DNA of 64,000 nt, from positions 14,531,376 through 14,595,375 of the forward strand of contig OW285194.1 in the NCBI GenBank assembly GCA_935421135.1, read 5' to 3'. This stretch comes from Bugulina stolonifera (Eukaryota > Bryozoa > Gymnolaemata > Cheilostomatida > Bugulidae). Under the pieces are notes generated by a model that did no database searches, was not told the origin of the DNA, and was given only the letters and a program-made list of their open reading frames with translations. Each line of letters begins with the position of its first letter. Within the stretch, counting starts at the first letter, position 1. Of this stretch, positions 24,201 to 37,639 are shown piece after piece. Position numbers and translations under genes: made by a program.

Positions 24201-27200
24201 TTACTCCAATATTTGATATGACTTACTGACAGCTATAGGAAAGTACTTTACATGTGTCTGCCATTGGGTTGACAACTGAAAGAAGTGCACTCCATCATGT
24301 TCTACATCATCAATATGCACTAAAATATGAATATTACAGCAGGCTATAACAGCTATTTACATTTCAAACGTTGACCAATCAGACGTATATATACACTGGT
24401 GAATAGAGTGAAGAAAAAGCTGATACCGGCAGTCATTGAATGACCGACTACCAACTGACTGAATTAAATAGACTGAGGGCAAAGAGCATACCTCTGAGGT
24501 GGTCAGTAGAGTCTTTGGTTGTGCAGACAATTCTAGTGATTCCATCTCTGTTTATATTCTGACTCTTGGTGTCTGTCTCTTTCTCCTTCGACCTGTCTTT
24601 AGACTTCTTACCGATTCTGATCACTGCACCAACAGAATATATTACAGTATTATTAAGGATAAATACGGCCAGCAGAAGCAATATCGGTGGTAATGGTAGT
24701 AACACAGCTAGCAGTACATGTGTATGTAATAGTATTAATGGCAGTTGCAGTCGTAGGAAATCGTGGCTTCAGCTATAAACTCACTTTTGCCTCTCTTCTC
24801 TCGGGTGACAGCAATGAGCCGGAATGATGTTTTCTCTCGTATCACCTGCACATACTTGAAGAAGCCTTTGAGTGTCTCCTTAGTTTCCTTGGCTGGGACA
24901 GACTTAGACTTGTCACTACCTTTAGCAGGTACCCAATACTCTATCTGCAGGTCACACGGCTCAGCAGATCCTGAACTTGGTGGGCTATATATAACACCAT
25001 AACAGTCATAGTCATCTCTTAACTCAGAGATATTGGCATGAAGGAGTGTATATCAAACCAGCGACGTGTGAACGGCATAGTATCGACGTAATGATACCGT
25101 AGATGTGATATTCAGGCACCTCCCTTATCGAGTGACATACACAATGAGTGAGGTGAGTACATGACTATTTGCAAACAGCTGAGGCATCATGTTACTCATG
25201 TAGCGACATAATTACACGGAATCACAGGAAACACTATTATAGGGTCTAACCTTGAGGAAGTACTTGAGGTAGTAGTGTTTACTTTATCAGTAACATTAGA
25301 GCTAATGCTACCTTCTCTGTGAGCAGCCGGACTTGTTGAGAGAGTGGTCGACTCCTCCCCATCGCTCCAACCTAAAGAGAGTGTAACTCTAGTTAATCTG
25401 GTGATAGGAGATATTCTTGTTTATTAGGAGGATCACAGTATTGTACAATCATATATCTCTTGGTATATACAGTATATTAACGTCATGTACAGGTAGACAT
25501 CCAACCAAACATTATAAGTGCTCATAAAGATATTATAACATTATGTAGTATCTCACCGGTTAAGCTGGCTTGAGCTGCAATGCTCTGGTGTTGGTTAGCA
25601 ATAGAACCAATGAGCACATTCTACAATTACAAGACAGGCATGAGCAAAAACAGAATGTTCACTGGTGCAACTTTACAAGTACGAAACTAGAAATCAAACA
25701 AATCACATTCCAGGACATACAGTGTACATTATTATAAAACAAAACCAACATGCATTACTGACTCACAGTAAGGAAGGGCATGACTCACAGTAAGGAAGGG
25801 TGTGACTCGCAGTAAGGGAGGGTGTGACTCACAGTGAGGAAGGGCATGACTCACAGTAAGGAAGGGTGTGACTCACAGTAAGGAAGGGCATGACTCACAG
25901 TAAGGAAGGGCATGACTCACAGTAGGGAAGGGCATGACTCGCAGTAAGGGAGGGTGTGACTCACAGTAAGGAAGGGCGTGACTCACAGTAAGGGAGGGTG
26001 TGACTCACAGTAAGGAAGGGCATGACTCACAGAAAGGAAGGGTATGACTCACAGTAAGGAAGGGCATAACTCACAGTAAGGAAGGGTATGAACTGTTGAG
26101 TATCTTCTGTATCGTCTTTGGTAGAAGTGAGGGCAACCATTGCTTCACTCACTGGATACTGTAGGACTGTGGATACACCTTCCTCATACTTGTATATTCT
26201 GTCTAAGAGGTCACTGCACTCTCCTGATAAATCCACATACAGCATTACATTACAAGCATTAGAAGTGGAGTTCTGTCATAGTCCAAGTACAAATACCGTG
26301 TGCAGTAAAATACTTTATAGAAATTTACATTTAGGAAGAATGTTTAATGAAAAAATTCAGATCTTCGGTACCAGTACTTATCTAAACAGATTAATGCAAT
26401 ACAAACCTGAGGCAAAGGAACCATGTAATGCCTTCTCATTCAGCCTCTGCCAACCGCTGTCACTAGAGAACAACTGCTGATAAAATATGTCAACATGAGA
26501 CAGGTGCTTGCTCAATCTGCTTCTACCTATATAAACACAATTAAATAGACATATAACAGTCTGTGTAAATTTCCTAACAATGAGAACACAGTCTTCTGCT
26601 GTCAGCCCCAGTATCGGCATTAATTTTACATATAAAAATTCTCTTAGAAAATGAAAATGTGGTGAGTCCTCAACTTCAAAGCTGTAATCACATAACACGG
26701 CTCATTCAGTGAGTTTCCATTCCAGCTCAACCCATGGAAACTCTCTGAATGAGACCCTTGTCATATGGAAATACAGTATTGTACCCTTAGAAACTCTCTC
26801 AGGTATGAGCACATACAGTAATACGTAAGGTAATATCCTTTTTGTGTACACATAATGACATTGTAAAAGCTACTTACATAAAGGCACAGGCAGAAACCTG
26901 ACGTAATTCAAGAAATCAGATGCCTTTTCAGAAAATATCTGTGTGAACTCATCTAATGCCTGTATCATGTAAACGGAAGATGATAATATTATATAGATCA
27001 CTATAATATCTATACAATCACTATATACTTAGTTTTCATATGGTAATAAATACATATGCCTAGTTTCCATTACGGTACTATAAATATATATATGCCTAGC
27101 TTCTATATGGTAATACAGTATCTACATTGTACATGCAGTTTTGGACTACAAAAGAGTACAGGAAGTGATTAGAAATGCATAATTAATTAATAAGCTGGTG

Positions 27201-30200
27201 TGAGGAGCAGGGTGGTAAGGGAACAGATGGCATGCAGAAGTCTGATGGAACGACAGCCACGTATCCACCACTAAAGTATGAGATGAGCCAGCAGGAGGTA
27301 TTCACAGCTGCGTTTACACCATAAACAATGATATAATGAATGAAAATCCTCTATCATAGTGTGCTGTGTATGTTCTGTACAGCTACTGTACACATAAATG
27401 TACATCTATATGTATGTGATAATACAGGACATATTATAGATACAAAGTGCTTGTGTATAACTTACCTGATTATAAAAACTGTCTCCACCTATTAGAATAA
27501 GTTTAATACATGCGGCTCTTGAATTGTTAGTCCAGCTAAAACAAGTCATAGAGTGATTTACTATGTCATTTGATGCCATTGAGTACATACATGTACATGT
27601 GCTACAAAAATGAATGTACATTTCCTAAGTGAGTATAATAGCTGTACTTACAACTAGAGCACAGTGTTGTACTTACATCTAGAGTACAGTGTTGTACTTA
27701 CAACTAGAGTACAGTGTTGTACTTACAACTAGAGTACAGTGTTGTACTTACAGCTAGAGTACAGTGTTGTACTTACAGCTAGAGTACAGTGTTGTAATTA
27801 CAGCTAGAGTACAGTGTTGTACTTACAGCTAGAGTACAGCGTTGTACTTACAACTAGAGTACATTGTTGTACTTACAACTAGAGCACAGTGTTGTACTTA
27901 CATCTAGAGTACAGTGTTGTACTTACAGCTAGATTACAGTGTTGTACTTACAGCTAGAGTACAGTGTTGTACTTACAGCTAGAGTACAGTGTTGTACTTA
28001 CAGCTAGAGTACAGCGTTGTACTTACAACTAGAGTACATTGTTGTACTTACAACTAGAGCACAGTGTTGTACTTACATCTAGAGTACAGTGTTGTACTTA
28101 CAACTAGAGTACAGTGTTGTACTTACAACTAGAGCACAGTGTTGTACTTACAACTAGAGTACAGTGTTGTACTTACAGCTAGAGTACAGTGTTGTACTTA
28201 CAGCTAGAGTACAGCATTGTACTTACAACTAGAGTACATTGTTGTACTTACAACTAGAGCACAGTGTTGTACTTACATCTAGAGTACAGTGTTGTACTTA
28301 CAGCTAGATTACAGTGTTGTACTTACAGCTAGAGTACAGTGTTGTACTTACAGCTAGAGTACAGTGTTGTACTTACAGCTAGAGTACAGCGTTGTACTTA
28401 CAACTAGAGTACATTGTTGTACTTACAACTAGAGCACAGTGTTGTACTTACATCTAGAGTACAGTGTTGTACTTACAACTAGAGTACAGTGTTGTACTTA
28501 CAACTAGAGCACAGTGTTGTACTTACAACTAGAGTACAGTGTTGTACTTACAGCTAGAGTACAGTGTTGTACTTACAGCTAGAGTACAGCATTGTACTTA
28601 CAACTAGAGTACATTGTTGTACTTACAACTAGAGCACAGTGTTGTACTTACATCTAGAGTACAGTGTTGTACTTACAACTAGAGTACAGTGTTGTACTTA
28701 CAACTAGAGCACAGTGTTGTACTTACAACTAGAGTACAGTGTTGTACTTACAGCTAGAGTACGGTGTTGTACTTACAGCTAGAGTACGGTGTTGTACTTA
28801 CAGCTAGAGTACAGTGTTGTACTTACAAGGAATGTATAGCTGTACTCATATGTTTAAACACCTCTCTAAACTCATCTTTCTCAGCTATTCGAAGGGCTGT
28901 ACATTTAGTTGAACTGTTGATTGTCTGGTAAATTGTATGGGCCTAGAACAGAAATCAGCTGTGATGTTATGATACCCAACACCTTCTGCAGTCATATCAT
29001 ACAGTAAGTTGTATATGCCAACCATCCCACTGGTTGGTATTCACAATGGGTGCTGACTATTTAAAGCTGTGTGAGAAGTGCGAACTTTGGACTTCAGTAA
29101 AATTGTGAAAAATGTTATATTCAGGGATTCCTGCCCTAAACATGTTAGCAATACAGCAGCATCATTCTGACTACTAGTATTTAGCACAAATTGGGTCTTC
29201 ATGTATCAACAGGCATTAGCAATGGACATAATAGGTCACGATTTTAGGCCAAAAACCACCATAATGTACTGCAATGTAGAAACGTGTGTTTGTTTACATG
29301 CGAGGCAACGGAGTTGTTTAAATATCTTGAATTCATCTCTGTTACTTGAATCAATCAATAACATTCAACCAGTTAAACCAATATACATACTGTATATGTG
29401 GTAACCTCTCAGATTTACTCATCAACTGTAGGAAGATGGATTCACTCACCACAGGATAGTAGGAATTGCTCCCCCTTTCATCTATTATATATAATACCTC
29501 GGGTAAGGACTGGCTGCTGTCTTTAAATACTTTACTAAGTTGTGTGGTATCTGCTGCCTGTCCCCAAAAACACACGATACGTTTTTGGATACTGAACGTA
29601 AAGATGGAATGCAAAGGGTGGATTCCCACAGTAAATAAGGTAACAAAAGTTAGTTCACAAAAATCTGTTTTACTACTACTTGCCAAAAGCTGAGAATTTG
29701 TCTTTAGAGTAAACAATGATTCATGGATTCTTCTAGATGCTTCACTAAGTCATACCATGCCAAAATACGACAAAGTTACTTAGCTAAACTCACAGACTCT
29801 GGGCTGGTAACATTCTGAGTTGTAGCATCACCCCCTATAAAAACATCATCTTGTTCAAACAATGACTGTGCAAAGTTGATATCTTGTGCTGATTGGCTGA
29901 CCTCTGTTTCCACTGTATCAGTCTGTAAGATATACAGATGTACATAAATGTTGGAGAGGGTTTGACAGCAGGTAAAAAGCAAATGGGTTTCACTCTACTT
30001 TATCTTCAGAGGTTAATAGCCCACCTTTGAAGATGATTTGTAGAAAAGTAATAACAAAATATTATGAACAATACCCTCATAGTAATGCATATAATAGAAG
30101 AACATGTACAATACACATCTGCATAATATACTGCTATGCCAACAAATAAATGCATATCTGTAGGTAGGTGTAATATATGCACATCTAGGTGTAATATATG

Positions 30201-32983
30201 TAATACATCCAGTAAAACTTGGAAAGATATAAGAACCGTGCCAAGTTGGTAGCAAAATCGATGCAACATTCTCTAAATTATGCTACTAGTAAGCTGTTAC
30301 TGCATGTATGCGTAGTGCTTGAGTGATTACACTCATAACTCAGCTAACTTACGCGTATTTGAGATTTCCCAAGAGAATTCCCTCTCTCCGACTCTGACTT
30401 GCTAAGCCTCCTCATCGTATCCACAGATGCGGTCTCACTGCTGTCAAAGTACTGAGTGAGTGTAGGCCTACGTATCGACCTGATGCTAATGTTGTCCTGC
30501 TCATTCTCTGATTCGGCGGAGAGGTCCTCTAACTCGTCAAAGAGTTCGTCCAAATTGGAGGAAGCCGCAGCGCCCTCTACTGACTCCTGTCTCTCTAGCA
30601 CCGTCAGAATATGCTTCTACAGACAAACAGTCATTAATTTTACTTAATAAAAGCTACAAAGGGTACTTTGTGTGACAACCACACTATTGACGCATTATTA
30701 TATTATTAAATACAAGTCTGCCAAAATACTCTGAGACATTCTCAGCTAGGTACGCTGTTCAAAGAGTTACAGCAAGAAAACTCAAAACCCTACTACCTGT
30801 ATAACTGACAACTCTAAAGCTATTTAAGCTACCTCTGCAACATCTGATGACTTGAACCGGCGCAGAAGACGAGCAATCTTTTGTTTGAAATTATTCTGCT
30901 CTCGAGTGCGAGGGGCCTCTTCATCGGAGCAGAAGTCATCGGCAGACAGATCATCTTCCATGAGGTCATCATCCTCATCATCTGACTCAGGTGATGGATC
31001 TATGATAGAGAGAGAAGTCGGGTAACTGTGTGATCAAGGCGTAACTTATTCAGTGGTCGAAGAGCAAAAGCTATTAATCGCAATTACATGTAGATACTGC
31101 ACTATTTTTTGGCTAGGTGATAGATTGCATATTTAACTACATTATTACATCACAATAGCCCTGATAGTTACTGTACTTGAGCTATACATCTTGAATGGTA
31201 TAGTATAACATGCAAGGCAAAGTACATGCAAGGGTAATTATATGCAATTTAGCTCATACTAAGTACACCATTACTAGCCTCATATATTACCATTAATTCT
31301 ATACAGTAGGCATAGATATACAACATGCCTACACCTCTGTCGACTCACCCATCCCTGAAAGAGACATGGTTTTACCGTCATCGTCATAGCTGACTGGTTT
31401 GGATGTGATATTCTGTAGGGTAATCACAGCAACTACTTTGTGTTTCTCCTTACTATACAGGTCCAGGTCAAGATCCTTAGGCTGCTGCAACACCTGAATA
31501 TACAGTAGGACTGTGACTATATATGGATATGCGATAGGAAGAAACCATAATACTACCAATTCTTGAATATAACAATAGAGTCAGTTCATACGGATAGGTA
31601 CATGTATATAAGGGGCATTGTATTTGTAGAGGAGTAAATCAACTTCGGTATTGAAAAACCAAAATTAATAACTTACGACTTGATGTTTGATTTTATGGAA
31701 CAGATAATGTCTGACTAACCAGTTAACTCAAATCGATAGCTCTTCCGTTACTATAGGTCCAATAATATCTCACCTGTGATAGGTTGATTATACCAATAGC
31801 CAAAGTCTTGTAGCCTATCAGAGTTCTGTTCTTGTATTTGTTTCTACGCTGTAGAGCCACCCTTAGATTGTTAACGTCACGCTTAAGAAAGTGAGCATAC
31901 TACAAGAAACAGACAGTGATATTAATCTACCTGCATTGAGTAAGTAACATAGCCTATTTACCTGCATTGAGTAAGTAACATAACCTATTTACCTGCATTG
32001 AGTAGGTAACATAGCCTATTTACCTGCATTGAGTAAGTAACATAGCCCATTTACCTGCATTGAGAAAGTAGCATGGCCCATTTAGTTGCATTGAGTAAGT
32101 AACATAGCCCATTTACCTGCATTGAGAAAGTAATGTAGCCCATTTACCTGCATTGAGAAAGTAATATCGAGAGGTGTTTCAGTAGCCTCCTTCAGCAGAC
32201 TAATTTCGCCAGATCTGAGTATTCTTTTAGATCCCTGCAATTAGTAATGCATGATTCACTACTATGTACACCAACTTAACTGTAGCTGTGAGTATCAACT
32301 GGGAATATAATATGAATAATTTATCATAAGCAGTAATCTGCACCAGCCCACACTAGCATAACAGACATATTATGATATATATGACGCGTTCTACTGTACT
32401 GCATAGTCATATCTACTAATAGAAACACAAACAACACATTGGACTGCAGTAAAGTATTACATAGCTAATTCTTCTTACCGCCATTTGAACAGCGAGTATG
32501 ACGTTGCGTCTGGCGTCATCGTCAAAAAGTTCTGGAGAAGCCTGGAGACCTGTTACTCCAAACATACACAACCTAGAAACAGGGATTCATGATGATTGTA
32601 TTTAGTCTTTACGATGTGGTGCGACAGCCTAGTTTGCCATATTCAACAAACTAGTTTAGTAACTTGTAATGATAGACAGGTGTTAAGCTCTCAATCTTAC
32701 GTTCACTGACTTGCATTTGTTCACATCAACCTAGAACTGCTTTTCCATGGATAGAATAGAATATTACCTAAATAGACAGCATGCAAGTATGCACCATTTA
32801 TACCTTAGAAAAGCTCCTAGACTAGCAGCAGACTACCTACCTGGGAATACAACTGGAAGACGTCTTATCAATCTCCCAGGAAGCAAAAAGTTTTAACGAC
32901 ACAGTCTTTGGTTCATTAGATACAGGTCCATTCTTAGCACTAGCTCCCGCAAGACCGGGGTTGTTAGATGTCTCACCCATCAT
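24201..32983 (-). CDS. PACS: Phosphofurin acidic cluster sorting protein (PACS family)
   Basis: PACS proteins link acidic-cluster cargo such as furin to AP-1/COPI and to TGN, endosome and ER-mitochondria traffic. Nineteen exons join without a phase break to 811 aa: 32983-32841, 32572-32479, 32234-32148, 31899-31774, 31493-31349, 30999-30833, 30616-30353, 29922-29794, 29557-29450, 28942-28827, 27535-27466, 26959-26878, 26526-26407, 26223-26075, 25620-25557, 25371-25251, 24984-24785, 24623-24492, 24319-24201. The furin-binding region shows [36 protein letters not shown] and [18 protein letters not shown]; an acidic stretch ([15 protein letters not shown]) precedes [11 protein letters not shown]; the C terminus shows [20 protein letters not shown]. 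Two adjacent in-frame ATGs open the CDS. One gene stands for the vertebrate PACS1/PACS2 pair. Introns 3, 10 and 14 contain tandem arrays built on their own 5' splice sites. Confidence 0.96.
25757..26075. repeat. 22-bp x ~15 array made of a PACS exon end plus its donor
   Basis: On the minus strand each unit is CATACCCTTCCTTACT (last 16 nt of the exon ending at 26075, encoding ...IPFLT) followed by GTGAGT. Variants include CATG for CATA. Confidence 0.95.
26701..26753. repeat. Hairpin with 20-bp arms in a PACS intron
   Basis: CTCATTCAGTGAGTTTCCAT at 26701-26720 pairs with 26734-26753 with one mismatch and a 13-nt loop. It lies between PACS exons 26959-26878 and 26526-26407. Confidence 0.8.
27640..28826. 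repeat. 25-bp minisatellite, about 47 copies, starting at a PACS donor; 375-bp higher-order period
   Basis: Unit around GTTGTACTTACAGCTAGAG plus TACAGT. The minus strand of every unit contains TTGTAAGTAC, and the first supplies the donor of the exon ending at 28827. A diagnostic ACATTGTTG variant recurs at 27861, 28036, 28236, 28411 and 28611: alternate spacings of 175 and 200 bp, i.e. a 15-unit super-repeat. Confidence 0.96.
31929..32165. repeat. 31-bp x ~8 array made of a PACS exon tail plus its donor
   Basis: On the minus strand the unit is ATTACTTTCTCAATGCAG (last 18 nt of the exon ending at 32148) plus GTAAATGGGCTAC. Older copies read ACTTACTCAATGCAG and GTAAATAGGC. Confidence 0.95.
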
Positions 32984-35900
32984 TGACCTTGAGAGAGTCC
33001 TTGACGATTACACTGTTTGGTGAAGCATAGCTATCAATGCACAGATGATCTACTACTGGTATTCTAAAACACAAAACATGAAAATAAATCATACTGTTTC
33101 AAGAGCATGTAGTAAAATATGACTTATCTGTATTCCTTTGGTAATGCCTTACTAACAATGCATCAACAGTCCTCTATTGTTCGATACGTGATGCACCACA
33201 ACCTATTTACTGTAATTCAAGCTCCGAGACTGATTTTCTCACTATTGTACCTTGGACCTCGTTTTTAGTCCGAGTCTACCATAGACAATTGATTAACTTT
33301 CTACCTTGGTCCGGAAAGGTTGTTTCATGTAGGTTAGTCAGCATACTTCCATTTTATGCTCAGTTGAATAAAGAGCACTCTACTCTCGAACATATTCCCC
33401 TACTGTTTACTGTTAGCCATACGTTTACAAACACTGCCTGGACTTGGGCTCCCAAATGCAGCCTTAGACTGTAATTAGGACCTAACGTTCCCATAGAAAT
33501 TGGGCTGCTCCTGCTATGCAGTGTAGTGTTGAATCAGCAGTCCACCCGGACCTATGACTCCCACGGTCTGGCAAATTAAGTCGTGCCCACACAGGATGGT
33601 CGAGCACCGCATCCTGAATCAAGCACAAAGATTGTACTCTTTCTACAGCGCATGTTTTGCTGTCCTGGCTGGGCCATAAGGACATTAGGCTAGCGTTTGT
33701 CTGGTTGGTTTCGGTTCTCCTCTCTGGTGATTTGGCTGTATGTTGTATGGCTGTGCCCTCGCTACCAAGCGAGGCACAGCAATTACAAAATTCAGATAGA
33801 TACTAAATATATTGTTGATATTTTGTATTCTTAGTTTACTTGTTATTGGCATAATCATAATGATAAAGACAGCGTATACCTGTGTCACGAGGGAATTTTG
33901 AAATAATTTAAATGTAGTGCAATGTGTAATGTAATGATAATATATATAGTTGTTATGTAATAACTATAATATATAATCAATGTGATATATAATTAATTAC
34001 AATCAATTAATTATAATTAAGTAGTATGTGAATTGATGTAATACAAATGTAATATAATATAAATGACTGAGTTATTTTTGGATGTATAAATTGATTTGTG
34101 TAACTCGTAAATGAGTAAATGACAGTGTAATTTGTAGTTGTCTTCTCCTGTTCAACTCTATATAGAGAAGATAACTTCTATGCTCATGCAATCTATTCAA
34201 TTGGATATCTGCCAATTCTGATAATCGTGATAGAGGGGATAACCTCTCCCTATGAATAATTTCGTTCCAATAATCTGAAATTCTATAACCTCCTGTACTC
34301 AATTCAATGTTCGCCCAATGGCTATGAATAATGGTTCTGTGTATGTGTGTGTGGTTCAATTATGGTAATGGTAGCACTCAGGACAATATGCACTCAATTA
34401 TGATTCCTCTCGTGAACATATAATAATAATCACTCTCTATTTTAGAAATGAAACCCGAGTGACAAATTGGGACTATCTCCCCCGTGGAAATGTATAACAA
34501 GTCTACTGACAAAGCAGGACATACAATAGGACAATCAAGGTCCGTACAGACAATCTCTGGTACTGTACAATAATTCAGGTAAGGGTTTATCAACCAATCA
34601 ATCAATTCTGTGTGTCAATGTTATGTCTGACAATACTGATATGTATTTATCAATCAATCAAAATGTAATCAGTTCCTCAAAATATAAAATTATGAATCCA
34701 ATATGTGCGATCAAAAACCAGGAACAGTGTCAACCAATTAATTGGGACTAGTATAATTATCATTCAATAATAATCTGTCTGATTGGGTTCTACCCACAAA
34801 TTCAACAATATTTCAAATCGCAAAAATAGTCCTTCCAGGGAGCAGGGATATAATTATCCTCAATAAAAATTCTAATAGTAAAATAATAAAGTGTATAATA
34901 ACTTACAGTATCTCTGTCTGTGTGTGTGTGTAGGAGAGGGTCCACTTCCAATATTCAGGAAAAAATAATATAATATTCTGACTTACTTATAGCAGAGTAG
35001 AGATCCTTATTGTTCCATGTTGTAGGTTCTTCTGTTCTTCCTGGGCTGCTCCTCTCCCCCTCTCTCATCTAAGTCTTGGGATGCACCTCCTTATATCCTC
35101 CTCTCTTGGGATTCCATGTCAGCAACAGTTGATCTTATAGGAGGATGTATACTATTCCTGTCTTGTTGATTGGTTTATGTTAACCAATGGCCATCTATCC
35201 CAGTATATATATATATGTAATCCTTAGTGATGTAATGTGTTGTAATCTGTTAGTTATTGTCATATGTTGTAATCTGTTAATTATTGTCATATGTTGTTTG
35301 TTTGTTTATGTCAGCAATGGTCATCTTTAGGACTTTCTCTTTTCCAAACTTTTATTGCGTAGTGGACGTGTCTTTCTCCTAATTCATGTGATTGCCTACA
35401 ATCAATATATATATATATATGGCCTGTGTAATTAAGTGTCAACCCATGGTCAACGTTCTTTAACATTAGTATTCCCTTTTAGCCGCAGCATTTTCTTTAC
35501 GCCCATACACTGACACACCCTGTCCATCAAACACATAAGCCTACCGGCAGGTCACACAAATACCCACGTCTCATTGTAGCAATTATTTTTTACTTATCAA
35601 ATGACATATCTTGTTCACCAGGCAGATAGGTGTATTAGGCCTGGGTTCCAAATTTATATAATGTACTCGTTATTTAGGCTATTTCTATTTATCAAAAGTG
35701 GTATTGGGTAAAATTCAATCTCATACGCTCATACATGATCACTGCATATACATGTATATCTATCTGTGTATGTATCCTACAATATACATAAACGAAAGGA
35801 ATGTTGTAGATAATTATGCTGTGTCTGGATTCTAATTAATATTCATGTTATTTATTGTATATCTGTGTTATCTTTGGACACATCATCAATGTCTATCTGG

Positions 35901-37639
35901 TGGTAATTGAATATGCATAAGTTATTCTGGTATCCATAAGAGTGTGTGTGGGTTCCAACTCCTATCCATATATACAGTATATATAGAGTATAGCAATTAA
36001 AATGTTGTGGCTGGGGCTGTTGCTATTATGATAGCCAAGAATCAAGTCTATTATTGCATAGTATCAGTCATGCTAATTAGTGGATACGCTGTGCTGATTG
36101 GCTGATAATATATATATCTAAACATCCATGTGTTAGATTGCCATCTAACAATAGCAATTAAAAATGTTGTGGCTGGAGTTGGTATTAATGACAGCCAAGA
36201 ACTAAGTCTATTCATGTGTAAACAAAACTGTACTAATAATATAATGGCTGTGTTTTGCTGTAATTTGCTAATATATACCTGTATCTATGTAACAATGTTT
36301 ATGTCCAGAGTGGCATCTGACACCTGCTTTTGTTAATTAATTATTATATAATAAACTGAAACTAAATTGCATTATTATTATTATTTTAATTTATAGCCTA
36401 AATGATTATCACATAGGTATTACAGTAACAGCAGTAAAGTTACCCTAAGAGCTAGAGTTTACGTTACAGCTAAAAGATTTGATAGATGACTGGGTGACCC
36501 AGACTTCTAGTTCATTATTTAGACCAATAATGGGCTATGTAAATATGTGCTGGACATAGATACACCATCAGCTATTAACATAAATAATGGCTTCCGACAG
36601 TGCAATTATATAAATTATTATGCTCAGAGGTTACTTACTACTATCAAAGTTCCTAGCACATAACCTGGGAACTTTGGGAATAAAAAAATTGTTTTTATTT
36701 TCGATATGTGCTTCCGGTAAAGTAGTAAACCTCTCCGACATTAAAAGCTCATTCAGATAAAGGTTACTAAAAAGAACGTTGATCTTTACATCAAAATTAA
36801 AACTAAGCAAATATTTTTATTATGGAATTTATTTAAAAGTAAATTAAACTGCTTTAGTCAAATTTCTCATACTAGAACTCTATCGGAGGCTAGTGTATGG
36901 GACAATAACATCACTAACTTCATGTCCTATTCCGGTTTCATAAATTGGTAGGTGGATCAAAGGAAAATTAAACACAAAAAATATTTTATATTATTTTTAT
37001 TTGAAATATTTTTATATTATATTTGGTTTAAAATTAAGAGACGATAGGAATTGCTATATTTAAATTAATACCATGGCGATGAGTGCACGTAGTATTGTTT
37101 ATTCTCACATCAGATTGAGATTATTCATTATGATTATATTATTATTTATATAATATAAAATTATAAAATAAAATAAAACAGAAAGTTAAAGTCAAGGTCA
37201 AAGTGTAGTAATAGTACATGTATGTATTGGATTGTATATAATATAAATCAAATTTGATCTCGTAGTTATGCTAAATACAAGAAATTATGAAAAGTAGGCC
37301 TATGCATTTTTTATTGTTGTGAACTTCATTTGAATAAACATGCGTAATTTTATTGTGGTAAAATCAAATTGATTGTAATTTAGCCTACATAATTAAATAA
37401 TTTAAAAACAGAAAATTAAAATCAAATCAAATGATTATGATAATGAAATAATAGAAATAAACATTATCAATAATGAAAATGTACCTCAAGATACCATAGG
37501 GCATGTTTTTATTGCTCCTATGGCCAACGAATTTGGAGACCTATACATATTTTATATAATTTTTTTAGCTAAATTCCTGATGATCCATGTTGTGAGGATG
37601 TAGAACATGTAGATAATCAACACACTATTGGAGTTAATA
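32984..37639. other. 4.6-kb AT-rich intergenic region between divergent PACS and aftiphilin starts
   Basis: No gene recognised. It holds (AT)n runs near 35200 and 35405, short AT palindromes near 33940-34020, a diverged direct repeat (35992-36058 and 36152-36218), and a GC-richer patch at about 33480-33720 whose minus strand is open but unrecognised. Parts probably derive from an old transposable element. Confidence 0.5.
35992..36218. repeat. Diverged direct repeat, two copies of about 67 bp
   Basis: TAGCAATTAAAATGTTGTGG at 35992 recurs at 36152, each followed by ...GCCAAGAA(T/C)(C/T)AAGTCTATT. Confidence 0.8.

Noticed and set aside
27180..27305. GC-richer open segment inside a PACS intron
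   Set aside because: PACS exons on both sides join in phase without it and the translation on either strand does not match PACS.
27640..28826. CRISPR-like regular array
   Set aside because: Units are continuous 25-bp tandem repeats without unique spacers, in an intron of an animal gene.
34072..34605. Two adjacent minus-strand ORFs in the PACS-aftiphilin intergenic region
   Set aside because: Stops and frames break between them, codon content is AT-driven, and no motif is recognisable; possibly decayed transposon coding sequence but not supportable.
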